DNA of 64,000 nucleotides from Nesterenkonia ebinurensis. Its GTDB lineage: Bacteria; Actinomycetota; Actinomycetes; Actinomycetales; Micrococcaceae. The stretch is taken from NCBI RefSeq assembly GCF_008711175.1, contig NZ_VWNF01000045.1, forward strand, positions 186,001-250,000, read 5' to 3'. Within the stretch, counting starts at the first letter, position 1. Every line of letters starts with the position of its first letter. Of this stretch, positions 8,286-17,098 are shown one piece after another. The translations under genes were made by a program, and so were the position numbers. The notes beneath the pieces are model-generated. The model saw only the letters and a list, made by a program, of their open reading frames with translations, was not told the DNA's origin and made no database searches.

Positions 8286-10195
8286 CCCCCCAGGCCCTCC
8301 CCCACCATGACGGATCCCTACTGCATGTCTCCACCCAGGCCCCGGCCCTCGGTGACCGGGTGAGCGTCCGGCTCAGGGTGCCGCAGCAATACCCTACGCT
8401 CCGGAAGGTCATTGTCCGGTCCAACCCAGACCATGAGCCGCATTGGGACTCTGCACAGCACCTGGGATCTGCACAGGGCTGGGACTGGTGGCAGGCAGAG
8501 ATCACCGTGGCCAACCCGGACCACGGCTACCGGTGGATGTTGGTTCATGACGCCGCTGGAGCGGGTTCTTCCCCCACTGTTGAGTGGGTCAACCAGTCCG
8601 GCACCCACCGCGGGGAGGTGCTGGATGCCTATGACTTCCGGCTGCTGGCCCGTCCGGCGCCGCCGGAGTGGCTGTACGACTCCGTGATGTACCAGATCTT
8701 CCCGGACCGGTTCGCCCGCTCAGATGGCGCCGATTCCCGCACGCTGCCCGACTGGGCGCAGCCGGCTGAATGGGAGGACCCGGTCAACCCGGTGATGCCT
8801 GCTCGGGTCTGTCAGTTCTACGGCGGGGACCTGGACGGCATCGCCGAACGTCTGGACCATCTGGACTCCCTGGGAGTGCAGATCCTCTACCTCACACCGT
8901 TCTTCCCCGCAGCCTCCAACCATCGATACGATGCCTCTAGCTTCACCCGGGTGGACCCGCTGCTCGGCGGGGAGAAGGCCCTGATCCGTCTGGTGGAGGC
9001 TGCCCACGCCCGAGGCATGAAGGTCATCGGGGACCTGACCACCAACCACTCCGGGGACCGCCACGAGTGGTTCCAGCGCGCACTGGCTGAGCCGGCCTCC
9101 CCAGAGCGCAGCTTCTACTACTTCGACGAGCAGGACAGCTATGAGTCCTGGTTGGGCACTGCCACCCTGCCGAAGTTCGACTGGGCCTCCCAGGAGCTGC
9201 GTGAAGCCTTCATCGAGGGCCCGGACTCGGTAGTCGCCCATTGGCTCAAGCCGCCGTTCAACCTGGACGGCTGGCGGATCGATGTGGCCAATATGACCGG
9301 TCGGCTCGGCGAGGTAGATCTCAACGCCGAGGTCAGGCGGATCCTGCGCCGCACCATGGATGAGGTCAAGCCTGATTCGATCCTGCTGGCCGAGTCGACC
9401 AATGACGCCACCAGCGATCTCACCGGCGATGCCTGGCATGGGGCGATGACCTATCCGTCGTTCACCCGCCCACTGTGGAGCTGGCTCTCCGCCCCCGACG
9501 GCACACCCTACCTCGATGCCCAGGGGCGGCAGGAGACCGCGCCCTGGTTCTTCGGCCAGCCCGCCGGGGGGATCCCGCAGGGCACTGCGCTTCAGTTCGC
9601 CGCGGCCCTCGAGCGGTTCAACTCCCCTATCCCCTGGCGGATCCGGTTGGGCAATATGCACCCGCTGGACACCCATGACACCGCCCGCTTCGCCCAGAAC
9701 GCCGCACCCGGCACCGTGCCGGTGGCGGTGGGTCTGCAGATGACCCTGCCGGGACTGCCCACCCTGTTCGCCGGCGACGAGTTCGGGCTGACCGGGGCCG
9801 ATGGGGAGATCAGCCGCACACCGATGCCCTGGGACCGCTCTGAGGCCCACGGAGTGCGGAAGCGGATGGAGCTCTACCGGGCCCTGATCGCGCTGCGTCA
9901 AGACCATCCGGTGCTGCGCACCGGGGGCATGCGCTGGATGCACGTGGACGACCAAGCTGTGGTGTTCCTCCGCGAATCGGAGCAGGAGTCCCTGCTCATC
10001 CTTGCCGCCGCACCCGCGGAGGGCACCGTCTGGGAGGCCGAACTTCCCGCTGCGGCTCTGAGCACCGAGAACCTTCAGGAGCCTGAGCGGCTCTTCGGGG
10101 CTGCCGGACTCAGAACCTTCAACGGCACACTCACCCTGGGCGTCCAGGGTCCCGCGTTCACGGTCTGGCGGTTCCCCGGCGTCGTACTCCCCTGA
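8282..10195 (+). CDS. GH13 enzyme, cyclomaltodextrinase/neopullulanase-like
   Basis: A 637-residue cytoplasmic GH13 enzyme. An N-terminal beta-rich region of about 125 residues (CBM34-like by position and style) precedes the barrel, which starts at MYQIFPDRFARSDG. Catalytic blocks are visible: GWRIDVAN with nucleophile Asp334, LLAEST with acid/base Glu371, and LDTHDTARF with the transition-state Asp. The QIFPDRF and CQFYGGDLDGI signatures fit the cyclomaltodextrinase/maltogenic amylase/neopullulanase group, suggesting it trims longer or cyclic maltodextrins inside the cell before the alpha-glucosidase finishes them. The ATG at 8282 overlaps the malG stop; a much longer open frame upstream is only a shadow over malG. 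Confidence 0.87.
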   Translation: MTPQALPHHDGSLLHVSTQAPALGDRVSVRLRVPQQYPTLRKVIVRSNPDHEPHWDSAQHLGSAQGWDWWQAEITVANPDHGYRWMLVHDAAGAGSSPTVEWVNQSGTHRGEVLDAYDFRLLARPAPPEWLYDSVMYQIFPDRFARSDGADSRTLPDWAQPAEWEDPVNPVMPARVCQFYGGDLDGIAERLDHLDSLGVQILYLTPFFPAASNHRYDASSFTRVDPLLGGEKALIRLVEAAHARGMKVIGDLTTNHSGDRHEWFQRALAEPASPERSFYYFDEQDSYESWLGTATLPKFDWASQELREAFIEGPDSVVAHWLKPPFNLDGWRIDVANMTGRLGEVDLNAEVRRILRRTMDEVKPDSILLAESTNDATSDLTGDAWHGAMTYPSFTRPLWSWLSAPDGTPYLDAQGRQETAPWFFGQPAGGIPQGTALQFAAALERFNSPIPWRIRLGNMHPLDTHDTARFAQNAAPGTVPVAVGLQMTLPGLPTLFAGDEFGLTGADGEISRTPMPWDRSEAHGVRKRMELYRALIALRQDHPVLRTGGMRWMHVDDQAVVFLRESEQESLLILAAAPAEGTVWEAELPAAALSTENLQEPERLFGAAGLRTFNGTLTLGVQGPAFTVWRFPGVVLP

Positions 10196-10242
10196 GCGGC
10201 TTGGGCAGCTGGGTCTGTTCCTCATCGCTCCCGGCAGCGCGG

Positions 10243-10523
10243 CTAGTCGGTGTAGTCAATGACCACTCGACCGTCGATCTTGCCGTGGTGCATCTCATCG
10301 AAGATCGCGTTGATATCCCCCAGCGGACGCTTCGAGTAGGTGGGATGGGGAGCTTAGGCTTGACCGGCCAGTCACCCTCGGCTGCATGCAGGTCCGTGTG
10401 GCAGACCCCGGAGGCGATAAGCTTCACCAGGGCCTGTCCGGGGCCGGGTTCAGGGACGGGACAGTAGGTGACGGCCAGCTCTTTGCCGAACTCCTCAACA
10501 ACTGCTGCGGTCATGGTTGACAT
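10243..10523 (-). pseudogene. adhP: Remnant of a zinc alcohol dehydrogenase (adhP-type)
   Basis: From an ATG at 10523, preceded by GAAGGAG, about 45 residues match the start of AdhP enzymes (TAAVVEEFGKELAV, then SGVCHTDLHAAEGDWPVKPK with the zinc-site Cys and the TDLH motif). The sequence then jumps, with a change of frame, to a typical AdhP C-terminus (RPLGDINAIFDEMHHGKIDG, ending VVIDYTD and a stop at 10243). About 260 internal residues, including the whole Rossmann fold, are missing, so it cannot be functional. It points the same way as the neighbouring regulator and lies close to the aldehyde dehydrogenase, suggesting the locus once oxidised an alcohol in two steps. Confidence 0.85.
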
Positions 10524-10587
10524 AGCGACTCCTTCGTCACAGGTGCTTGACAGGTGCAATTGTGACGCTAGACACACCAGGGTTGCG

Positions 10588-11778
10588 TCAGGGTTGCATC
10601 CGGGCGACCAGCCCCGCCCGCCGGGGAGAATCACTGGGCAGCACGCGTAAGGCGGTGTAGATGACATGTTCATCATGCGCAGCCTCCGGCAGCTGCAGGT
10701 ACCTGCAGAGCTCCTCAGCTGTACCGTCTGCGAGAATTGATTCACGCAGTGTCGCAGAAAGGTGACGGCGCAATTCGAGGATCCCGGGTGCCTCTGAGCC
10801 GGGCAGCAGCATGCCCCCGTAGATGTCCAACGCAGCAGCCCGATCCCCGGCGATCAGTGCGGTGAGCACAGTGACAGCATCGTGATCCACTGGTGAGCTG
10901 AGCCGATACGGCCTGGACTCAAGGTCCACTCCCGCGGACGCCGCAGTGCCACGAAGCAGCTTCCGCAGACGGACGATCTCCGCCCGCAGCGAGACCTCAT
11001 GTCCGAGCTGTCCGAACAGCATCTCGGCAAGCTCCCCGGCGCGGTGGCCGCGACCACCGGTGGCAGCATCCCAGGACAGCAGTGTGAGGATCTCAGCATG
11101 GCGCAGACTCAGTGTCTCTCGCATGGCTGCGACCCCCAGCTGCGGCCGGAGGGTTCCCAGGGTGGTCAGCTGGGGCAGGCCGGTGGCAGCAGGCAGCACC
11201 TTGAGCTCGGCCTCTGCTGCTGAGATTGCGGCCTGCACCAGGGGAAGGGAGTGAGTGGACACGGCCTTCTCGTCCCCGGTGAGGTCCACAACCCCCAGCA
11301 GCCCTCCGGTGTGAGGATTCCGGATGGGAGCAGCCGTGCAGGAGAACTGGTGCGCGGAGTAGGCGAAGTGCTCATCCTGATGCACCTGAACGCCTCGCCC
11401 AGTGGTCAGAGCAACACCAGGCGCAGAGGTCCCGATGGCTTCCTCCGACCAAAGGGCTCCCGGTTGGAACGCGGATGCCTCGGCGGTGCGCAGCGCCTGA
11501 CGGTCCCCGTCCACCCAGAGCAGCCGACCCTCGGCATCGCCGATCGCCACGATCAGTCCGGCCTCGGCAGCGGACTGGACCAGCAGCTTCTCGAAGATGG
11601 GCAGCACCTGACGGAGCGGGTGCTGACTGCGATAGTCCTGAAGCGCCGCATCGTCAAGCTCCACCGGAGCCAGTGCCGAATCCGGATTGGACAGGAACTG
11701 GGCGGATCGGTGCCAGGACTCTCTCAGCACAGGCTTGAGCACAGCCCAGGTCTGGGGCTGGTCGGGGACTGCCTTCAT
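10588..11778 (-). CDS. GAF-domain regulator of the aldehyde dehydrogenase locus
   Basis: A 396-residue cytoplasmic protein. The N-terminal RESWHRSAQF segment and the following sensor domain (about 60-200, with AIGTSAPGVALTTGRGVQV and the CTAAPIRNPHTGGLLGVVDLTG stretch) resemble the sensor half of AcoR-type activators, but there is no AAA+ domain; instead a region with RHAEILTLLSWDAATGG and LAEMLFGQLGHEVSLRAEIV looks like a winged-helix DNA-binding part. It is divergent from the aldehyde dehydrogenase and is the probable sensor-regulator for it. An AAGGAGG ribosome site sits just before the ATG. The DNA target may be the TGCAAC palindrome in the shared upstream region. The effector is unknown. 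Confidence 0.75.
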   Translation of the reverse strand: MKAVPDQPQTWAVLKPVLRESWHRSAQFLSNPDSALAPVELDDAALQDYRSQHPLRQVLPIFEKLLVQSAAEAGLIVAIGDAEGRLLWVDGDRQALRTAEASAFQPGALWSEEAIGTSAPGVALTTGRGVQVHQDEHFAYSAHQFSCTAAPIRNPHTGGLLGVVDLTGDEKAVSTHSLPLVQAAISAAEAELKVLPAATGLPQLTTLGTLRPQLGVAAMRETLSLRHAEILTLLSWDAATGGRGHRAGELAEMLFGQLGHEVSLRAEIVRLRKLLRGTAASAGVDLESRPYRLSSPVDHDAVTVLTALIAGDRAAALDIYGGMLLPGSEAPGILELRRHLSATLRESILADGTAEELCRYLQLPEAAHDEHVIYTALRVLPSDSPRRAGLVARMQP

Positions 11779-11847
11779 CTCCCTCCTTCAGCAAAAGAGG
11801 AGTGTGTGCCAGATCACAGTCTACTGGTAACCTGGGGATGACCACTG

Positions 11848-11862
11848 TGCAACGTTGTTGCA
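11848..11862. promoter_or_regulatory. Perfect inverted repeat, candidate operator of the GAF regulator
   Basis: TGCAAC-GTT-GTTGCA is a perfect 6+6 palindrome in the middle of the divergent region between the GAF regulator and the aldehyde dehydrogenase. Its role is inferred from position only. Confidence 0.45.
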
Positions 11863-11891
11863 ACGCCGCGCCACGTAGCGTCGGATCAATT

Positions 11892-11907
11892 AGTGATTCA
11901 TATCACT
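11892..11907. promoter_or_regulatory. CRP/GlxR-like palindrome upstream of the aldehyde dehydrogenase
   Basis: AGTGAT-TCAT-ATCACT contains the core GTGA-N6-TCAC used by CRP/GlxR regulators of actinobacteria. Outer GGATC/GATCC arms extend the dyad to 11883-11912. It lies 30 bases before the start codon, a place fitting repression or autoregulated control; no promoter box is clear. Confidence 0.45.
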
Positions 11908-11936
11908 GATCCACAGAGTCAGACAAAGGAGTCGCC

Positions 11937-13460
<1,524 letters not shown>

Positions 13461-13486
13461 AACATCCATCCCGGAGGAGGTTCGCC

Positions 13487-13885
13487 ATGGGTGCTGAGCG
13501 TGTTGCAGTAACAGATGATGCTGCCGCTCTGCTGCGTCGGCTCCGCGACGAGCACGGACAGCCGCTGATGTTCCACCAGTCAGGAGGATGCTGCGACGGC
13601 TCAGCACCCATGTGCTACACACAGGGGACCTTCATCACCGGACCCCAGGACGTGCTGCTAGGGCAGCTGGAGCCGGGCACCCCGGAGCCGGTGCCGGTAT
13701 GGATCTCCAAACCCCAGTTCGAGTACTGGTCGCACACACATATCACCATTGACGTCACCGCTGGGCGCGGCTCCGGGTTCAGCATCGAAGGGCCTACCGG
13801 CAGCCGGTTCATCGTCCGCTCACGGCTGTTCACCGAGGATGAGCTGGAGCAGTTGGAGCCGGTCAGCTACGGCGCGGTGCTCTAG
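13487..13885 (+). CDS. DUF779 family protein
   Basis: A 132-residue protein with the DUF779 hallmarks: FHQSGGCCDGSAPMC near residue 30 and a central KPQFEYWSHTHITIDV segment. The conserved cysteine cluster suggests metal or redox chemistry, but no activity is established. Genes of this family regularly follow AcoD/ExaC-type aldehyde dehydrogenases, as here, so it probably supports that enzyme. The ATG at 13487 is chosen because CGGAGGAGG lies just upstream. Its last 23 bases overlap the end of the convergent membrane-protein gene. Confidence 0.88.
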   Translation: MGAERVAVTDDAAALLRRLRDEHGQPLMFHQSGGCCDGSAPMCYTQGTFITGPQDVLLGQLEPGTPEPVPVWISKPQFEYWSHTHITIDVTAGRGSGFSIEGPTGSRFIVRSRLFTEDELEQLEPVSYGAVL

Positions 13886-15449
13886 CCGTCCCGGCAGAGA
13901 GCTGCTGGCCGGTCCTGGCCCAACCTCCGATGAGGGTCGCCAGGACCATGCCGCTGAGCACTGCCGCCAGGGTACCCGGCTGCCAGGGCAGCACCACCAC
14001 GGCCAGTGCGGCGGTCACCGTGATGATGACCCCGTCGCCCAGCCATACCAGGATCTTCACCGCGGAGAGATCCATGCCCCCGGGGATCACAGTCGGGGCC
14101 AGGAACTCCACCGGTATGTCTCGGCTGCGCATCGACTGGAAGAACCTCGCAGACAGGGCGGCGGCAGCCAGCCCCAGGGACCAGAAAGCCTCACTCCAGT
14201 GCGCACTGCCGCTGAGCACGACGACGCCCGCCGCACCTGCGGCGGCAAACACCCCGGTGACCAGCAGCGGCCAGAGCAGCCTGCGGGCCAGTGCAGTGCG
14301 CGGAGCCCAGCCGAAGAGCGCTGCGGCGTCGAACTCGTTCTTCAGCTGGCGCCAGCCTTCAGCCGGGGGGCCGGTGCCGAAGAACAGCAGCAGCCCGCCG
14401 AGCACGCCCAGCGGGACTGCAGCCAGCAGGTTGCTCTCCTGGAAGCCTGCCCCCGCGGCGGGGGCGGCAAGGGTCAGCAGTGCCGCACCTGCCGGGATCA
14501 GCACTCCCGCGCTGAGCATTGACAACGGGCTGCGGGCGGCGCCGACCATGTCCTGGCGCAGCCCGCTCAGCAGTGCCGGGCCGGCGCTGACCGAGGCGCG
14601 GTGCAACCGGTGGGCGGGTGCAGCACGGAAGAGCTCTACGGCGTCGTTGATGTTCCCGGTGGAGGTGAAGAGCCGGGCATCGGAGATCCGCCGACTCTGA
14701 CCCACTACCCGTTCGGCGGGCAGCCGTCCCAGCGCAGCGGGTTCGGCCGCCACCAGCACCAGGGCCGCAGCTGTGGTGAGTACCAGAGCGGCCAGCAGCC
14801 AAGCTGGTCCGCCGGCCCAGAGGGAAGCGGCCCATCCGGCGGGCGTGGCGAGATTCACCACCGGCAGCAGAGCTCCGGCCACCCCTTGCAGCGCCACAAG
14901 GCCGGTGCACAGCAGCAGCGCTCTCCGGCGGAGCCGCTGGCCCAGGAAGGCCAGCAGTCCCAGCTGAAGGCCACCGGTGAATGCTGCGGCGGCCAGCAGC
15001 CCGAATCGACTCCAGTCCCAGACTCCGGTATGGGTCAGCGCGAAGAGGCCCACGGCTGCTGCGCCCCCGATCACCAGCCCGGTTCCGGTCACCGCAGTCA
15101 GGACGGAACGGATGAGCACTCGGCGGCGTGGGATTTCAGTGGCCAGCAGAGTGTGGGCCAGAAACGGGGTGAGGAATACCGGACCCTGGATGCGGCCTGC
15201 CCATAGGGCGGCTATTGCAAGCAGGGTGACCCCTGCTGCGGCATAGGGTTCGGAGGTCTCCTGGGTGACCCGGCCGGCGAAGCTGGGGTCAAGGAAGTCG
15301 CCGATCACATAGGCCACCGGCACAATGTAGAAAGCGGTGACAAAACTGATCAGGTACAGCGAGAACCACCGGTCACCAGCTGTGGGGGCTCCCTCGCGGC
15401 CCAGGTAGAGCCTGCGTACCGCCTTCAGCCGCTGAGCCGGTGCGCTCAT
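13863..15449 (-). CDS. Polytopic membrane protein, probable ABC transporter permease
   Basis: A 528-residue, Ala/Leu/Gly-rich protein with roughly ten to twelve hydrophobic segments and no recognised catalytic motif. Its start overlaps the stop of the ABC ATPase gene by four bases (ATGA), so the two are very likely subunits of one transporter. The ATPase in turn overlaps the heme O synthase gene. No substrate can be read from the sequence. The gene converges on DUF779 with a 23-base overlap. Confidence 0.65.
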   Translation of the reverse strand: MSAPAQRLKAVRRLYLGREGAPTAGDRWFSLYLISFVTAFYIVPVAYVIGDFLDPSFAGRVTQETSEPYAAAGVTLLAIAALWAGRIQGPVFLTPFLAHTLLATEIPRRRVLIRSVLTAVTGTGLVIGGAAAVGLFALTHTGVWDWSRFGLLAAAAFTGGLQLGLLAFLGQRLRRRALLLCTGLVALQGVAGALLPVVNLATPAGWAASLWAGGPAWLLAALVLTTAAALVLVAAEPAALGRLPAERVVGQSRRISDARLFTSTGNINDAVELFRAAPAHRLHRASVSAGPALLSGLRQDMVGAARSPLSMLSAGVLIPAGAALLTLAAPAAGAGFQESNLLAAVPLGVLGGLLLFFGTGPPAEGWRQLKNEFDAAALFGWAPRTALARRLLWPLLVTGVFAAAGAAGVVVLSGSAHWSEAFWSLGLAAAALSARFFQSMRSRDIPVEFLAPTVIPGGMDLSAVKILVWLGDGVIITVTAALAVVVLPWQPGTLAAVLSGMVLATLIGGWARTGQQLSAGTARAPRRS

Positions 15450-16093
15450 TGGTGATCAGGAATCGGGTTGAGATCCAGCTGACGTCCGGCGCGGCTGATG
15501 ATCTCCTGACGGTGCGTAGCAGTGATCACCAGCGCCCCCTCGGCCACCCGCTGCTCCAGCAGGGTGATCAGTGCCTCTACCCGATCGGTGTCCAGATGGC
15601 GTTCTGGTTCGTCGAGCAGCAGCAGGCTGAACGGACGGCTGAGCGTCAGTCCCACAGCGAAGAGCTGCAGCTGACCGGCCGAGAGCTCATAGGGGAACCG
15701 GTCACCCAGCTCACCGATGGTGAGCTGCTGAAGAGTCTGCTCAGCGGCAGTGAAGGCCGCGGCGGCGTCCTCAGCCCCCCAGGAGATTCGGACCAGGGCG
15801 AGCTGCTCGGTGAGCGTCATATCCCGAGCCATCGGCGGAGTGTCGATCAGCGAGGCCACAGCAGCACGGAATACCGGGTCGAACTCATAGGGTTGCTGCC
15901 CGTTGATCAGGCCTTCACCGGTGCTGGGCAGTTGACGGCCGACCAGAGTCTTCAGCAGGGTGGTCTTGCCGGTGCCGTTGGCCCCGGTCAGCGCGATCAG
16001 CGCAGGCTCTTCTGCGCTGAAGGAGGTCTCCGGCAGCAGCACGGCCTCATCGACGGAGACACTGAGCTGGTGGCACCGGACAGTGACGGTCAT
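15446..16093 (-). CDS. ABC transporter ATP-binding protein
   Basis: A compact 215-residue ABC ATPase. Walker A is GANGTGKTT (near residue 36), the signature is LSAGQLQLFAVG, and Walker B is LLLLDEPERHLD, where a Glu-Arg replaces the more usual Thr-Asn after the catalytic region; the H-loop lies in ITATHRQE. The size and the LSAGQ signature resemble CcmA-like or bacteriocin-export-like ATPases. ATG 16093 is used because it overlaps the stop of ctaB; the longer open frame to 16132 lies inside ctaB. It should power the membrane protein encoded immediately downstream. Confidence 0.85.
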   Translation of the reverse strand: MTVTVRCHQLSVSVDEAVLLPETSFSAEEPALIALTGANGTGKTTLLKTLVGRQLPSTGEGLINGQQPYEFDPVFRAAVASLIDTPPMARDMTLTEQLALVRISWGAEDAAAAFTAAEQTLQQLTIGELGDRFPYELSAGQLQLFAVGLTLSRPFSLLLLDEPERHLDTDRVEALITLLEQRVAEGALVITATHRQEIISRAGRQLDLNPIPDHQ

Positions 16094-17061
16094 CAGCCCA
16101 TCAGGGGGCTGCCGATGAAGGGGTCGATCCACAGGCCGATGAACAGCAGGGTGAGATAGAGGATCGAGAGGTGGAAGAGCTTCATGGCCCGTTTATCGGT
16201 CAGCGACTCGTCCTGGGCACGGCGATAGAGCATATGAGACTCGTAGATGAACCAGGCTCCGGCCACCACGGCGAAAGCGGTGTAGGTGATGCCGGCCCAG
16301 CCCAGCGGGATCAGCAGCAGCGAGCAGGCCACCGTGGCCCAGGCGTAGAGCACCACCTGCACCGAGACCGTCTTGGCGGTAGCCACCGCTCCCAGCATGG
16401 GGACCTCAGCGTTCTGGTAGTCGGTGCGGTACTTCATGGACAGCGGCCAATAGTGCGGCGGGGTCCACAGGAAGATGATGAAGAACAGCACCAGGGCGGG
16501 CCATTCCACGGTTTCTCGAACGGCAGCCCAGGCGATAAGCACCGGGAAGCAGCCAGCCAGGCCTCCCCAGATGATGTTCTGCTCAGTGCGGCGCTTGAGC
16601 ACCATGGTGTAGATGACCACGTAGAAGAACATGGCCGCCGCGCCGAGCCCGGCGGCCAGCGGATTCGCGCCGAACCAGAGCACAACGATGGCTGCGATGC
16701 CCAGCAGAGTGGCAAAGACGAAGGCCTCACGCGGGCTGAGCTCACCGGTGACCAGGGGCCGCTTCTTGGTCCGGTTCATCAGCCGGTCCATATCGCGGTC
16801 CAGGTAGCAGTTGAACGCACCGGCTGAGCCGGCGGCGAAGGCTCCGCCGACCATGGTGGCCAGGGCCGTCCAGAAATTCGGCAGCCCGCCCTGGGCGAAG
16901 AACATAGTGGGCAGGGTGGTGACCAGCAGAAGTTCGATCACCCGTGGTTTGGTCAGCGAGAGATATGCCGAGGCCTTGCGTCTGAATCCGGTCCGGGGCG
17001 CCTGTACTGCCGCGGAGACGGCGGCATCATCAGCAGGGCGGGTGCTCAGATCGGTCACCAT
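16093..17061 (-). CDS. ctaB: Protoheme IX farnesyltransferase (heme O synthase)
   Basis: A UbiA-superfamily prenyltransferase of about 322 residues with around nine membrane segments. It attaches a farnesyl group to heme B to give heme O, precursor of the heme A used by cytochrome aa3 oxidase. The family signature [19 protein letters not shown] and the Asp-rich [20 protein letters not shown] motif are intact. Upstream, a TAGACT -10 box sits three bases before the ATG at 17061 and exactly six before a GTG at 17058, so translation may begin at the GTG on a leaderless transcript. An ABC ATPase overlaps its stop codon. Confidence 0.95.
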   Translation of the reverse strand: MVTDLSTRPADDAAVSAAVQAPRTGFRRKASAYLSLTKPRVIELLLVTTLPTMFFAQGGLPNFWTALATMVGGAFAAGSAGAFNCYLDRDMDRLMNRTKKRPLVTGELSPREAFVFATLLGIAAIVVLWFGANPLAAGLGAAAMFFYVVIYTMVLKRRTEQNIIWGGLAGCFPVLIAWAAVRETVEWPALVLFFIIFLWTPPHYWPLSMKYRTDYQNAEVPMLGAVATAKTVSVQVVLYAWATVACSLLLIPLGWAGITYTAFAVVAGAWFIYESHMLYRRAQDESLTDKRAMKLFHLSILYLTLLFIGLWIDPFIGSPLMG

Positions 17062-17098
17062 GACAGTCTACCGTGTTCTACAGGTTGTAGAAGAATTG

